NCBI RefSeq assembly: GCF_002591895.1
Contig: NZ_NISX01000005.1
Coordinates: forward strand, 1-64,000
Length of the DNA: 64,000 nt
Source: Lacimicrobium alkaliphilum
Lineage (GTDB): Bacteria > Pseudomonadota > Gammaproteobacteria > Enterobacterales > Alteromonadaceae
Direction of reading: 5' to 3'
Part shown: piece by piece, positions 36,922-47,344 of the stretch
Layout: each line of letters starts with the position of its first letter
How positions within the stretch are numbered: position 1 is the stretch's first letter
Made by a program: the position numbers and the translations under genes
Notes under the pieces: model-generated
What the model was told of the DNA's origin: nothing
The model's input: only the letters and a program-made list of their open reading frames with translations
Database searches by the model: none

Positions 36922-39126
36922 CTAATCTCCCTCGCTTACGTGCTTTCTTCGCTCGGTAAGCCCCCGGGCGAGGTCCTGCAATTCGCCACGACTGAAAACA
37001 GACTCCAGCGGTTTACTGAGTTTACGTTGCCAGTTGGGATACTCAGAGTAGGTTCCCGGCACATTCACCGGTTTATCCATTTCCAGCCAGTCTTCCAGTT
37101 GCAAGCTCAGCAGCGCACTGCTACCCGATGCCATATGCATCTGCAGCCCATGATTCAGTTCCTTACTCATACCAACCTGCTCAACCTCGCGCCCGATCCA
37201 GTCTGGAATCGAACCATGGGCATGCAAAGAATCCAGGATCCGCTGTTTATTATTGTGGCGGGAATCATAAAGACTGCGCAAGATCTCCTCAGACGGATAT
37301 AGATTCAGGGTCTTGCCCAGTTCAAGGTCCAGACAATGCCAATAACCAGTCAGAGTCGGCATATCATGTGTAGTGAGCGTCGCCATTGACTGTTCAGGAT
37401 AATGAGACGGAGAGAAGAAACCGCCATCTTTAGCCTGTTCGAAAAAGAACACCCGATATGAATACACACCGTTATTGGTCAGCGTTTCACGAATTTCTTC
37501 CGGCACCGTTCCCAAATCTTCACCGATAACCAACACCTTATTGCGTTCGCTTTCAAGTGCCAGGATGGCGAGTAAATCGTCCACCGGATAGTAAACATAA
37601 CTGCCCGTTTTCGCATTATTGCCCTTGGGCACCCACCACAAGCGTAACAACGCCATAACGTGGTCAATACGCAACGCACCGCAAGACTGCATATTGGAGC
37701 GGAATAAATCTATAACGGGCTGATACTGCTGCCGATAAAGCTGTTTAGGATCCATAGGTGGCAGCCCCCAGTCCTGACCCAAGGGGCCAAGTATATCCGG
37801 TGGGGCACCGACACTGGCATCGGTGGCATAGAGTGATTGATTGCCCCAAATTTCAGCACCGCCTTCACTGACGCCTACAGCCAGATCACGGTAGATGCCG
37901 ATGCACATCTGTTTTTCCGCTGCCAGTTTATGCGCGTTTTCCAGCTGTATTGAGGCCTGCCACTGTAAAAATAAAAAGAACTTAATTTGTTGGCTATGAG
38001 TCTTTTTAAATTTTTCAACTTGCGGTGTGCCGTATTGTTTTACTGCCTCGGGAAATACCGGCCAGCCCCAATAGTCTTTACCCTGTTGTTTCAGATGTGC
38101 CTGCAGGGCATCGTAACAGGCCAGAATCTGCAAACTTTCACCGCCGGTATCAACGAAAGCTTTAAAAGCCCTGTTCTGCCGGGTATTACCTTTGAGATAT
38201 TGGTTGTTATAGTGCTCAAATAACAGATTCAGCGCCTCAAGTTTTAGCGCCATAACTCCCTGGTAGTCTACATAATCCGCATCCCGCAAATGCCCGAGCC
38301 GGGCCTGAAACTCACCGCTGCTGATAAGCTTTTGCACTTCAGGGTGCCCGTATCCTTCAATCGCGCTGACATCAAGATAAATGAAATTCAGCCAGCGCCG
38401 GGATGAAGGGCCATATGGACTGCAAGCATCCGGATTCGCCGGGTACAGAGCATGAATGGGATTCAGACCAACAAACTGTGCTCCCCGCTCTGCAGCTTCG
38501 CCGAGCAGGAAACACAGATCAGAAAAATCGCCCACTCCCCAATTACGTTCGCTACGCAGGCAATAGAGCTGCACGCTAAGGCCCCATACCTTGTCACCCT
38601 TTTTAATGGCATCGGGTTTGTAGCAAGCAGGGGGCGCAATGATCAATCGCATACAGGCGATTTCATCTTCATCGTCAGCTAGCAATCTGAGTTGATGATA
38701 TCCCTGCTCCACCGTCGTACTGATTTCTATCAGGTACTCCTGGAATTCACCGTCCTGGATGTGGGTCGCATCGATCAACACCCCATCAGACGCCACTATT
38801 CGTTGGTCAGCCAATGCGCCCTGCTCGTCCACAATACGCAGGATCATCTCGTCATTGACCAGCTCAATTGGCAGTCGCAATGCCAGCACCAGCTGTTCAC
38901 CCTGGCGTTTAACCAGTACCGGGTCCAGCGGCTCCAGCCAGGCTTGCTCAGACTCCTGCCCGAGCTGTTGTTGAAGTTTCTGTTCATCTTCTATGACATA
39001 CCCCATGGCCTCGAGTATACGAACTTTACTCTGCGGCTCGACTTCCATGGGTTTGCCCCAGGCATCAATATAATTGGATTCAATGCCACGCATTTCGGCG
39101 AGCTGATCGACTAGCGATAATTTCAT
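36922..39126 (-). CDS. malQ: 4-alpha-glucanotransferase
   Basis: This 734-residue GH77 amylomaltase transfers maltodextrin segments and releases glucose. Features: an N-terminal domain of about 150 residues, WGLSVQLYCLRSERNWGVGDFSDL (substrate entry), GIYRDLAVGVSEGGAEIW, ALRIDHVMALLRLWWVP (nucleophile Asp) and VIGEDLGTVPEEIRE (acid Glu). It is the first gene of malQ-glgB-glgX and shares a 200-bp divergent upstream region with gap. Glucose released here can enter the glk/zwf branch. Confidence 0.96.
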   Translation of the reverse strand: MKLSLVDQLAEMRGIESNYIDAWGKPMEVEPQSKVRILEAMGYVIEDEQKLQQQLGQESEQAWLEPLDPVLVKRQGEQLVLALRLPIELVNDEMILRIVDEQGALADQRIVASDGVLIDATHIQDGEFQEYLIEISTTVEQGYHQLRLLADDEDEIACMRLIIAPPACYKPDAIKKGDKVWGLSVQLYCLRSERNWGVGDFSDLCFLLGEAAERGAQFVGLNPIHALYPANPDACSPYGPSSRRWLNFIYLDVSAIEGYGHPEVQKLISSGEFQARLGHLRDADYVDYQGVMALKLEALNLLFEHYNNQYLKGNTRQNRAFKAFVDTGGESLQILACYDALQAHLKQQGKDYWGWPVFPEAVKQYGTPQVEKFKKTHSQQIKFFLFLQWQASIQLENAHKLAAEKQMCIGIYRDLAVGVSEGGAEIWGNQSLYATDASVGAPPDILGPLGQDWGLPPMDPKQLYRQQYQPVIDLFRSNMQSCGALRIDHVMALLRLWWVPKGNNAKTGSYVYYPVDDLLAILALESERNKVLVIGEDLGTVPEEIRETLTNNGVYSYRVFFFEQAKDGGFFSPSHYPEQSMATLTTHDMPTLTGYWHCLDLELGKTLNLYPSEEILRSLYDSRHNNKQRILDSLHAHGSIPDWIGREVEQVGMSKELNHGLQMHMASGSSALLSLQLEDWLEMDKPVNVPGTYSEYPNWQRKLSKPLESVFSRGELQDLARGLTERRKHVSEGD

Positions 39127-39285
39127 TAATTCTTGACACCTAAATGGGGTTGATATGCAGGCTGAGTATTTATCAGAAATCTAACATAGCTCATGCCGGT
39201 TCCCTTTGCACACATCCGTCGCTGTAATTTAACAACAATAATATGACATTGTTTTGCCTTATCCGGCAGTTTGATCCATAATTTC

Positions 39286-39300
39286 TGTAATTTATTTTCA
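39286..39300. promoter_or_regulatory. Possible weak HexR site upstream of gap
   Basis: TGTAATTTATTTTCA keeps the TGTAAT half of the palindrome found at 47205 and 48290, but the other half is degenerate. It lies 26 bp before the gap start, between gap and malQ. Confidence 0.3.
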
Positions 39301-39325
39301 TATGAACAGCAAATAAGGAGTCCAG

Positions 39326-40333
39326 ATGACAATTAAAGTCGCTATCAATGGTTTTGGTCGCATAGGACGCAATATATTGCGGGGCCTGTACGAAGCAGAA
39401 AAAAAATATGATCTGCAAATTGTTGCTATCAATGATCTCGGTGATGCTGCCATAAACGCCCATCTGGTTAAGTATGATACCGCTCACGGACGTTTTGCCG
39501 CTAAAGTCGATCATGATGAACAGGCAATTTATATCAATGACGACAAAATTCTTACTTTTAGTGAGCGCAATCCTGCTGATTTACCCTGGAAAGAACTGGG
39601 TATCGATGTCGTCTTTGAGTGCACGGGCCTGTTTACTAAAAAAGCTGATGCCGAAATGCATATTCAGGCTGGCGCCAGAAAAGTCATTATTTCTGCACCG
39701 GGCAAAGATGTAGACGCTACTGTGGTCTATGGCGTTAACCATGATGTGCTGACGTCAGATATGACGGTTATTTCCAACGCGTCCTGTACCACTAACTGCC
39801 TGGCGCCTATCGCCAAGCCCCTGAATGACGCTCTTGGCATCGAAAACGGGTTGATGACGACCATTCATGCTTACACCAATGATCAGCGCTTAAGTGATGT
39901 ATATCACACCGATGTTCGCCGCGCCCGCGCTGCCGCTATGTCTATGATCCCTGCTAAAACAGGTGCTGCTGCGGCAGTAGGTTTAGTGGTACCCGAACTC
40001 AATGGTAAAGTCGATGGTATGGCAGTAAGGGTACCGGTACTCAATGTATCTGTGGTCGATCTGAACTTCGTTGCCAGCCGCGAGACCAGTGTTGAAGAAG
40101 TGAATAAAATCATCGCCGATGCTGCAGCAAAGTCGCCCATGAGTGAAGTTCTTGCGGTGAATGAGCTGCCGCTGGTTTCGGTAGATTTTAATCACGTTCC
40201 TTATTCATCTATCTTTGATGCCACTCAGACTAAAGTACAGGGCAACCTGGTCAAAGTCATGTCATGGTATGATAACGAATGGGGCTTCAGTAACCGTATG
40301 CTCGACAATGCACAGTATTGGTTAAGCCTTTGA
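39326..40333 (+). CDS. gap: Glyceraldehyde-3-phosphate dehydrogenase, type I
   Basis: The 335-residue NAD-type enzyme oxidises glyceraldehyde-3-phosphate to 1,3-bisphosphoglycerate. [10 protein letters not shown] is the dinucleotide loop, the Asp in VAINDL favours [13 protein letters not shown] holds the catalytic Cys near 153 and HAYTNDQ the catalytic His. [12 protein letters not shown] closes the protein. An AAGGAG ribosome-binding site is clear. It is followed by yeaD, as E. coli gapA-yeaD, after an internal hairpin. Confidence 0.95.
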   Translation: MTIKVAINGFGRIGRNILRGLYEAEKKYDLQIVAINDLGDAAINAHLVKYDTAHGRFAAKVDHDEQAIYINDDKILTFSERNPADLPWKELGIDVVFECTGLFTKKADAEMHIQAGARKVIISAPGKDVDATVVYGVNHDVLTSDMTVISNASCTTNCLAPIAKPLNDALGIENGLMTTIHAYTNDQRLSDVYHTDVRRARAAAMSMIPAKTGAAAAVGLVVPELNGKVDGMAVRVPVLNVSVVDLNFVASRETSVEEVNKIIADAAAKSPMSEVLAVNELPLVSVDFNHVPYSSIFDATQTKVQGNLVKVMSWYDNEWGFSNRMLDNAQYWLSL

Positions 40334-40353
40334 TTTAAAAATAAAATATAAAA

Positions 40354-40380
40354 CAAGGCGACTGCGGTCGCCTTATTTTA
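40354..40380 (+). terminator. Rho-independent terminator after gap
   Basis: The stem AAGGCGAC/GTCGCCTT with loop TGCG is followed by ATTTTATT. It probably reduces read-through into yeaD. Confidence 0.85.
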
Positions 40381-40397
40381 TTAATGAGGGGAACTTT

Positions 40398-41237
40398 GTG
40401 AAACTTTCCGCCAATGTGTCTCAGCGCACTTCAGATCAGGGACTGAAACTAATCAATGTGGATAATCAGGCAGCCAGCCTTGAGCTGTCGCTGTTTGGCG
40501 GGCACATTCTCAGTTTTGTACCAAAAGCTGACAACCGTCAGCGACTGTGGCTTAGCCCTGATGCGGTTATGGATGGCAGTAAAGCGATTCGTGGTGGTAT
40601 TCCCGTTTGCTGGCCCTGGTTTGCTGCCCACCAGCAACCTGGTCTTCCCGCCCATGGTTTTTTACGCAATCAGACTTGGCATATTGGCCGAATTGATGAT
40701 GAACCTAATCGCACTGAGTTGGTGCTGACGCCCGGGCAAGTTGAAGGTGAAGGGTTTGATGGCGACGCCGATGTGTCATTGGTTATTGTTGTCAGCGAAC
40801 AGTTAAGTATCAGCCTGGTGACCCGGAATACAGGCGACACTCCCTTTGAATTTCGTGCAGCGCTGCATAGCTACTTTAACCTCAGCGACATCAGTCAGGC
40901 TCAGATACAGGGTCTGAGCGGTGAGTATATTGATAAAGTACAGCAGAACAGCCTGCAGACCACTCCCGCTCCTTATACTATCTCGGGAGAAACAGATCGG
41001 ATTCACCTGAGTAGCGCACAAAAAGTACTGTTACAAGAAGATAAAGACCAAACCACCATTGGCTCAGCAGGCCACGACAGTATCGTTGTGTGGAACCCCG
41101 GCCCGGAAAAAGTCCGTCAAATGGCAGATATGCCTGACCAGCACTATAAGCACATGCTGTGTGTTGAAACCGCCATTACACAGGGCAAGAGCCTGCAGGC
41201 TGGCGAAACACATATACTGACACAGACGATTGGATAA
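40398..41237 (+). CDS. yeaD: D-hexose-6-phosphate mutarotase
   Basis: This 279-residue protein of the aldose-1-epimerase fold interconverts anomers of glucose-6-phosphate and related sugars. Motifs: IRGGIPVCWPWF, HGFLRNQTWH, the central FRAALHSYFNLSDI with its His, and VVWNPGPEKVRQMADM near the C-terminus carrying the conserved acidic region. The catalytic Glu is probably in LCVETA. It starts at GTG (40398), 65 bp after gap. It would feed Zwf with the beta anomer. Confidence 0.9.
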   Translation: MKLSANVSQRTSDQGLKLINVDNQAASLELSLFGGHILSFVPKADNRQRLWLSPDAVMDGSKAIRGGIPVCWPWFAAHQQPGLPAHGFLRNQTWHIGRIDDEPNRTELVLTPGQVEGEGFDGDADVSLVIVVSEQLSISLVTRNTGDTPFEFRAALHSYFNLSDISQAQIQGLSGEYIDKVQQNSLQTTPAPYTISGETDRIHLSSAQKVLLQEDKDQTTIGSAGHDSIVVWNPGPEKVRQMADMPDQHYKHMLCVETAITQGKSLQAGETHILTQTIG

Positions 41238-41419
41238 TAATAAACACAACCAGGTCGATTGCTCTTTATTTCTATTCAGTTAAAGGTAACGGTGTGAATC
41301 TCACCGTACAATTAATAATCTGATTGGATGTACTGCATATTTCTCTATTCTTTTTTCAGAGCAGAACAACTAGATTCAGTATCTTTAACTGCGTAAAAAA
41401 GTGACGTAAGGAAAGAGAA

Positions 41420-41449
41420 GGCCTTGCCAGTCGTGTCATCAGCAAGGCC
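41420..41449 (-). terminator. Terminator of the zwf-pgl-edd-glk-eda operon
   Basis: The stem GGCCTTGC/GCAAGGCC with a 14-nt loop is followed on the minus strand by CTTCTCTTTCCTTA. It lies 14 bp past the eda stop. Confidence 0.65.
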
Positions 41450-41462
41450 CGGTGGCGGGATC

Positions 41463-42119
41463 TCAGGATTCGGTTACCGCACCCGCACCTTTAACAGCCT
41501 GAGTAGCCAGTTCGGTGATTCTGCTCCAGTTGCCAGCTTCAACCACATCATCCGGAGCCAGCCAGGAACCGCCCACACAGCGTACATTAGGCAGTGCCAG
41601 ATAATCCAGATAATTATTTGCGGAAATGCCGCCTGTGGGGCAAAACACCACATCAGGAAATGGCCCGCCAATGGATTTAAGTGCTTTTATACCTCCGGAG
41701 GCTTCGGCCGGGAAGAATTTAAAGTGGGTGTAACCCAGATCCCGCCCCTTCATCAGTTCAGAGATAGAAGATACGCCAGGAATCAGGGCAATATTGGCCT
41801 CGTTGCCGGCTTCCAGCAGCTCTGTAGTGAGACCCGGACTGATGGCAAACTTGGCGCCGGCTTCTGCCACTTCTTTTAACTGAGCAGCATTGGTTACTGT
41901 ACCTGCACCTATCATCGCCTCGGGCACTTTATCGGCTATCTCCCGGATCACATCCAGTGCCGCAGGAGTACGTAACGTGACTTCCAGTACCCGAATCCCC
42001 CCTTCAATAAGGGCCTTGGCCAGTGGTACCGCATGAGCAACCTCTTTTATCACCAGAACCGGCACTACAGGCCCCTGATTGAAGAGTTGCTCAGAAGAAA
42101 TCATCCAGTCTTTGTTCAT
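41463..42119 (-). CDS. eda: KDPG/KHG aldolase
   Basis: The 218-residue aldolase splits 2-keto-3-deoxy-6-phosphogluconate to pyruvate and glyceraldehyde-3-phosphate. Schiff-base Lys is in [12 protein letters not shown] near 134. [11 protein letters not shown] near 44 has the catalytic Glu, and [19 protein letters not shown] is the phosphate-binding end. It is last in the operon, 4 bp after glk. Confidence 0.97.
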   Translation of the reverse strand: MNKDWMISSEQLFNQGPVVPVLVIKEVAHAVPLAKALIEGGIRVLEVTLRTPAALDVIREIADKVPEAMIGAGTVTNAAQLKEVAEAGAKFAISPGLTTELLEAGNEANIALIPGVSSISELMKGRDLGYTHFKFFPAEASGGIKALKSIGGPFPDVVFCPTGGISANNYLDYLALPNVRCVGGSWLAPDDVVEAGNWSRITELATQAVKGAGAVTES

Positions 42120-42123
42120 GAAA

Positions 42124-43077
42124 TTAACCTTTGTAATGCTGCGTCAGATAGGCAGATGTGCCAATCAAGCCATGTTCAGGCTCAGTAATCAGATAAGTGG
42201 GTATGTCTGCCACATAGGGTGCAAAACGCCCCTTGGCTTCAAAACGAGTACGAAATTCGCTGTGCACCAGAAAATCGACAAAGCGGGAGGCAATACCACC
42301 GGCGATATAAACACCACCGAAGGTGCCAAGATTAAGAGCCAGGTTACCGGCAAAGCTGCCCATTATGCGGCAAAACTGGTGCAATGTTGCGACACAAAGA
42401 TCACATCGATTGCCAAGTGCTCGCTCGGTGATATCCGCAGGCTCAGTAAGGTCTGCAAAACGCTCCTGGTGTTCAGCAATGGCCTGGTATATCTGCACCA
42501 GCCCGCGGCCTGACAACACTTCTTCGGCGGAAGCATGGCCGTATTTGGTACGCAGGAATTGCCACACCACCAGGTCCATCTCATCCGTCGGGGCGAAATC
42601 CACATGACCGCCCTCACCATCGAGGCTCATCCAGCCTTCAGTGGTCATCACCAGATGCCCTACACCCAGCCCGGTTCCCGGACCAAATACCGCAATCGGC
42701 TGGTTCTCGACGGGTGCCCCACCACCTATCTGCAGCTTCTGATCACCGCTGAGCTGAGGCAGAGACATAGAAATAGCCGTATAGTCATTGATGACCCCCA
42801 GCCAGTTTAAACCGAGGTCCTGTTGTAACTGGCTTTTGGAAAACTGCCAGTGATGGTTGGTCATCTTGATCACATCTTTATCTACCGGGCAGGCAATAGC
42901 GATACAACCGGCAACAAATTCGGTGTCAGCATGACCACTACAGTAGTGCTCAATGGCATCACTGATAGTGTCAAAGTCATTACAGAGATACTTTTCAATA
43001 TCACTTAGCTGGCCATCAATGACTTTAGCCAGCCGGATATTGGTTCCACCGACATCAGCTACAAAACTTGCCTTCAC
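42124..43077 (-). CDS. glk: Glucokinase
   Basis: The 317-residue ROK-unrelated (Glk-family) kinase phosphorylates glucose with [16 protein letters not shown] is the phosphate loop, [13 protein letters not shown] the adenosine segment, and [15 protein letters not shown] carries the sugar-binding Glu/His region. [11 protein letters not shown] and [14 protein letters not shown] contain the catalytic Asp. The start overlaps the edd stop by 4 bp (ATGA), so translation is coupled. Confidence 0.96.
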   Translation of the reverse strand: MKASFVADVGGTNIRLAKVIDGQLSDIEKYLCNDFDTISDAIEHYCSGHADTEFVAGCIAIACPVDKDVIKMTNHHWQFSKSQLQQDLGLNWLGVINDYTAISMSLPQLSGDQKLQIGGGAPVENQPIAVFGPGTGLGVGHLVMTTEGWMSLDGEGGHVDFAPTDEMDLVVWQFLRTKYGHASAEEVLSGRGLVQIYQAIAEHQERFADLTEPADITERALGNRCDLCVATLHQFCRIMGSFAGNLALNLGTFGGVYIAGGIASRFVDFLVHSEFRTRFEAKGRFAPYVADIPTYLITEPEHGLIGTSAYLTQHYKG

Positions 43078-44903
43078 AGTGCCTGCTCCTGCTTCACAAA
43101 CAAGGAGCAGGCGCCCTCTTCTGCACCGGTCAGATTAGAGCGCATCCCGGCAAACAATTCACGCCCCATTCCCTGGAGGTGGTGTTCAATATCTGCTGGC
43201 TGGTTCTCTCTCTGTGCCAGCTCTTTATCATCAACCAGCAGGCTGATTTCGCCCGTATCGGCGTTGAGCTCAATCATATCGCCATTGTGTACTTTGGCCA
43301 GCAGGCCGCCATCGTAGGCTTCGGGTGTCACATGGATGGCAGCGGGAACCTTCCCGGATGCCCCTGACATACGTCCGTCTGTGACTAACGCGACTTTGTA
43401 GCCCCGGTCCTGCAATACGCCCAGTGGTGGTGTCAGACTGTGCAACTCGGGCATGCCGATGGCCTTAGGGCCCTGAAAGCGCACCACAACGATACAGTCC
43501 TTGTCCAGCTCACCGGCTTTAAAGGCGCGATTAAGATCAAACTGATCTTCAAATACCACCGCAGGTGCCTTGATATGTGTTTTGTTGTCTCGCAACGCCG
43601 AGGTTTTGATCACGCCACGGCCAAGATTACCGTTCAGCACACTTAAACCACCGTTGGGTTTGAAGGGCGCATCAACACTGGCCAGTACTTCCGGATCCAG
43701 GGATTTTTCCGGTCCGTCACGCCATACCAGTTTGCCATCTTCAAGTATGGGTTCTTGTGTATAACGACGCAGGCCTTTGCCGCAAATAGTGTTTACATCT
43801 TCATGCAACAGCCCGGCATCTAACAACTCCCGTATCAATAGTGCAGTACCACCGGCAGCGGTAAAGTGGTTAATGTCCGCAGAGCCATTGGGGTAAATCT
43901 TTGTCATCAACGGAACGGCATTGGAAATATCGGAAAAATCGTCCCAGTTAATCAAAAAGCCTGCTGCACGAGCAACCGCTACCAGATGCATAGTGTGATT
44001 AGTGGAGCCACCAGTAGCCAGCAGGCCAACAAGCCCGTTAACAATGGCTTTTGCGTCGACAATGTGACCAATAGGCATGTAATTATCACCGAGATCCGTC
44101 AGGCGGGTTGCCTGCACGGCAGCCGCTTTGGTCAGCGCATCACGAAGGGGAGTACCCGGATTAACAAACGAGGAGCCGGGCAAATGCAGCCCCATGATCT
44201 CAACCACCATCTGATTGCTGTTGGCAGTACCGTAGAACGTGCAGGTGCCTGCCGAGTGGTAGGAATTAGATTCTGCTTCAAGCAGGTCTTCACGACTGGC
44301 CTTGCCTTCGGCATAAGCCTGGCGCACCCGCGCTTTCTCTTTATTAGGAATACCTGATGGCATCGGCCCGGCTGGCACAAATACCGTGGGCAGATGCCCA
44401 AAGCTCAAAGAGCCGATCAACAGCCCGGGAACAATCTTGTCACAGATCCCCATCATCAGTGCGCCGTCAAACATATTGTGTGAAAGGCCTACGGCGGTAG
44501 CCTGGGCAATCACATCGCGGCTCATCAGACTCAGATCCATCCCGGGATTACCCTGGGTTACACCGTCACACATGGCCGGTACCCCACCGGCAAACTGCGC
44601 CACACTGCCAACCTCTTGCACCGCCTGTTTGAGTAACTGCGGGTATGTTTCGTAAGGCTGGTGAGCAGAAAGCATGTCGTTATACGCAGAGACAATGGCC
44701 AGATTCGCCTTGGTCATACTACGCAAAGAAGACTTATCATCCTGATTACAGGCAGCAAAACCATGGGCCAGGTTCCCACAGGACAGCACCCCACGGTGCG
44801 GGCCCTCACGACGGGCTTTATCAATCTTCTGAAGATATTCGTCGCGGGTTTTCTGACTGCGCTTAATAATCCTGTCGGTGACTTTCTGGATAGTTGGATT
44901 CAT
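43074..44903 (-). CDS. edd: 6-phosphogluconate dehydratase
   Basis: This 609-residue [4Fe-4S] dehydratase makes KDPG. I chose the ATG at 44903 because AGGAG stands 8 bases before it; the frame extends 9 codons further without support. Cluster-binding and family motifs: [20 protein letters not shown] near 145, [13 protein letters not shown] and [14 protein letters not shown] with its Cys. The C-terminal [19 protein letters not shown] is typical of the IlvD/Edd family. Length equals E. coli Edd (603). Confidence 0.97.
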   Translation of the reverse strand: MNPTIQKVTDRIIKRSQKTRDEYLQKIDKARREGPHRGVLSCGNLAHGFAACNQDDKSSLRSMTKANLAIVSAYNDMLSAHQPYETYPQLLKQAVQEVGSVAQFAGGVPAMCDGVTQGNPGMDLSLMSRDVIAQATAVGLSHNMFDGALMMGICDKIVPGLLIGSLSFGHLPTVFVPAGPMPSGIPNKEKARVRQAYAEGKASREDLLEAESNSYHSAGTCTFYGTANSNQMVVEIMGLHLPGSSFVNPGTPLRDALTKAAAVQATRLTDLGDNYMPIGHIVDAKAIVNGLVGLLATGGSTNHTMHLVAVARAAGFLINWDDFSDISNAVPLMTKIYPNGSADINHFTAAGGTALLIRELLDAGLLHEDVNTICGKGLRRYTQEPILEDGKLVWRDGPEKSLDPEVLASVDAPFKPNGGLSVLNGNLGRGVIKTSALRDNKTHIKAPAVVFEDQFDLNRAFKAGELDKDCIVVVRFQGPKAIGMPELHSLTPPLGVLQDRGYKVALVTDGRMSGASGKVPAAIHVTPEAYDGGLLAKVHNGDMIELNADTGEISLLVDDKELAQRENQPADIEHHLQGMGRELFAGMRSNLTGAEEGACSLFVKQEQAL

Positions 44904-44917
44904 GGATTTCTCCTGTT

Positions 44918-45604
44918 TTAGGGTGCCCACATCAACTCCACATCCGTATTACTTAATACGGCTCTGATGGGCATCTCGAATTCGTCAGTTCCGGCCAATG
45001 CCTGATCCAACACGGCCTTTTTCTTGTCACCCTGTAAATGCAAAAACACCTGTCTGCTGTTAAGCAGCGCAGTGAGTGACAATGACATACGCCAGTTAGG
45101 TGCCGTAGTGGGTTGCACGGCCAGATAGGCATCCTGATTATCACGATCCAGGCCATGACTGATCTGCGCTGAACAAGGGAACAAAGAGGCGGTATGGCCG
45201 TCTTCACCCATCCCCAGAATCAGCACATCAAAAGGCATGGGTATCTGACTCAGATGTTCAATACAACTTGCTACCCCGTCTTCAGCGTTCTCAGCCTCGG
45301 TTTTAAGCCCGACAAACGTCGCTTTCCCTGCCTTGCCCCTGAGCAAATGCTCTCGCACCATTTTCTCATTACTGGCATCATCTGAGGTCTCCACCCAGCG
45401 TTCATCCGCCAGGCTTACCACTACTTTCGACCAATCCAGGTCCGTCTCGCTCAGCTCGGCAAACAGCGCCTGAGGCGTTCTGCCCCCGGACACAATTAAA
45501 CTGGCCCGGCCATTGTTTTCAATGCCCTGCTTCAGCAATGTGACAATACGCTCTGCAAAGCTCTTATTCAGTGCTTGAGCACTGCTGAAAAGATTCTTTT
45601 TCAT
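44918..45604 (-). CDS. pgl: 6-phosphogluconolactonase
   Basis: The 228-residue protein hydrolyses 6-phosphogluconolactone. [16 protein letters not shown] near 40 and [10 protein letters not shown] near 64 are the phosphate-binding and conserved DERWV motifs of the DevB/SOL family, and [16 protein letters not shown] near 130 holds the catalytic His. Its start overlaps the zwf stop by 4 bp, and edd begins 14 bp after its stop. Confidence 0.96.
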   Translation of the reverse strand: MKKNLFSSAQALNKSFAERIVTLLKQGIENNGRASLIVSGGRTPQALFAELSETDLDWSKVVVSLADERWVETSDDASNEKMVREHLLRGKAGKATFVGLKTEAENAEDGVASCIEHLSQIPMPFDVLILGMGEDGHTASLFPCSAQISHGLDRDNQDAYLAVQPTTAPNWRMSLSLTALLNSRQVFLHLQGDKKKAVLDQALAGTDEFEMPIRAVLSNTDVELMWAP

Positions 45605-47097
45605 TTCGTTTTCCTGCCTACTTTGCTCTCATACCAGGCTCTTTCGTCACGTGCCAATAAGGCAATAGAGGCCACTGGCCCCCAGGTGCCCGCCTGATAA
45701 GCCTCTGGTGGTTCATTGCTGTTATTCCAGGCGTCGATAATGCCATCAACCCAGGTCCAGGCCTGTTCGATTTCATCACGGCGAACAAACAATGCCTGAT
45801 TGCCCAGCATCACTTCCAGCAACAGCTTTTCGTAGGCATCAGCGATGCGCTCATCACTGAAGGTTTCCGAGAAGCTCAAATCCAGCTTGGTCTTTTGCAG
45901 ATTCATAGAGCTGGAACCGGTTAACCCCGGAACTTTATTCATCACTGTCACTTCAACCGCTTCATCGGGCTGCAGGCGGATAGTTAGTTTATTTGGAGGT
46001 AATTTGCTGAAGCTGTCTTTAAACAGATTGTGGGGCTGTGACTTAAAGTAGATCACAATTTCACTGACCTTAGTAGGCATCCGCTTACCGGTACGCAGAT
46101 AGAATGGCACTCCGGCCCAACGCCAGTTGTCCAGCTCTACCTTCAGTGCCACAAAGCTCTCTGTTTCACTCTTCTGATTCGCATCAGGTTCTTCCAGATA
46201 GCCCGGCACTTCCTGCCCCCTGACAAACCCGGTCGAATATTGCCCTCGTACCGTTTTCTCAGACACATTGGAGCTGTTGATCGGGCGCAGCGCTTTCAGT
46301 ACTTTGAGCTTTTCATCGCGAATCGCATCAGCATCCAGTGTTGTCGGCGGCTCCATAGCGATCAGGCTTAAAATCTGCAACAGGTGGTTCTGCACCATAT
46401 CCCGCATCTGACCGGCTTCATCGAAATACCCCCAACGCCCCTCAATGCCCACAGACTCGGCCACACTGATCTGTACATGATCGATACAGTTGTGGTCCCA
46501 GTTAGTCGCAAAAATAGAATTGGCAAAACGCAGGGCTATCAGGTTAAGTACGGTTTCTTTGCCGAGATAATGGTCTATACGGTAGATCTGGTTTTCTTTG
46601 AAGTAAGTCGCAACCTGTTCGTTGATCACCTTAGAAGAAGCCAAATCGTGACCGATAGGTTTTTCCAGCACCACACGCATAGAAGGATCGATCACCCCGG
46701 CCTGATGCAGCCCCTTACAGATATCACCATAAATGGAATGCGGAGTAGCCAGATAGCACACCATGGTCCGGTCAGCATCAACATGCTCTTTGAACACAGC
46801 GTATCCGGCATGATCCTTCATATCCACACACAGGTAGTCCAGCTTGGCTGAGAAGGTCTTCCAGACCGCCGCATCCAGCTTCTCGGACATAAATTCCTGC
46901 AGGTTTTCTTTTACCAACCCGACATATTCTTTGAGTTCCATCTGATTTCGCGCAACACCAATAATGCGTGTATCCGCGTGTATCAGCCCGGCTCTTTCCA
47001 ACTGATATAGTGAAGGAAGCAATTTGCGACGGGCGAGATCACCTTTGGTGCCAAAGATAACGAAGTCACATGCTTCAACGGTATTTTCCAACGCCAT
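45601..47097 (-). CDS. zwf: Glucose-6-phosphate 1-dehydrogenase
   Basis: This 498-residue NADP enzyme oxidises glucose-6-phosphate. I took the ATG at 47097 (AGG upstream) because MALENTVEACDFVIFGTKGDLARRK then matches family starts; the frame runs 14 codons further. The coenzyme loop is GTKGDLARRKL, the active site RIDHYLGKE near 180, and the structural segment EKPIGHDLASS precedes it. It is the first gene of the Entner-Doudoroff operon, divergent from hexR across a HexR palindrome. Confidence 0.97.
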   Translation of the reverse strand: MALENTVEACDFVIFGTKGDLARRKLLPSLYQLERAGLIHADTRIIGVARNQMELKEYVGLVKENLQEFMSEKLDAAVWKTFSAKLDYLCVDMKDHAGYAVFKEHVDADRTMVCYLATPHSIYGDICKGLHQAGVIDPSMRVVLEKPIGHDLASSKVINEQVATYFKENQIYRIDHYLGKETVLNLIALRFANSIFATNWDHNCIDHVQISVAESVGIEGRWGYFDEAGQMRDMVQNHLLQILSLIAMEPPTTLDADAIRDEKLKVLKALRPINSSNVSEKTVRGQYSTGFVRGQEVPGYLEEPDANQKSETESFVALKVELDNWRWAGVPFYLRTGKRMPTKVSEIVIYFKSQPHNLFKDSFSKLPPNKLTIRLQPDEAVEVTVMNKVPGLTGSSSMNLQKTKLDLSFSETFSDERIADAYEKLLLEVMLGNQALFVRRDEIEQAWTWVDGIIDAWNNSNEPPEAYQAGTWGPVASIALLARDERAWYESKVGRKTK

Positions 47098-47204
47098 ATG
47101 TTTCAACCTGAATAAAAATAATTCGAAAAAAATTACCAAAACGCGGTAAATTTACTAAATAACGCTCGGCTGACTTGGTAAACTTGCTAATAGTTAACAT
47201 TAAA

Positions 47205-47219
47205 TGTAATAAAATTACA
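47205..47219. promoter_or_regulatory. HexR operator between zwf and hexR
   Basis: TGTAATAAAATTACA is a perfect 15-bp palindrome apart from the central AAA. It matches the HexR consensus known from Shewanella and other gammaproteobacteria, TGTAATWWWATTACA. It lies 108 bp before zwf and 126 bp before hexR, so it probably serves both. Confidence 0.85.
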
Positions 47220-47344
47220 AGATTGAGGCCGGTTTTTTCTCAGCAGAGAAAATAATTTGCCGATTCTGCGGGCAAATCCCCCGCAAATCTGTTAAAAAAT
47301 TACAGATACTGTTTTACACATTATAAGTAGAAGCTGTCATTACT

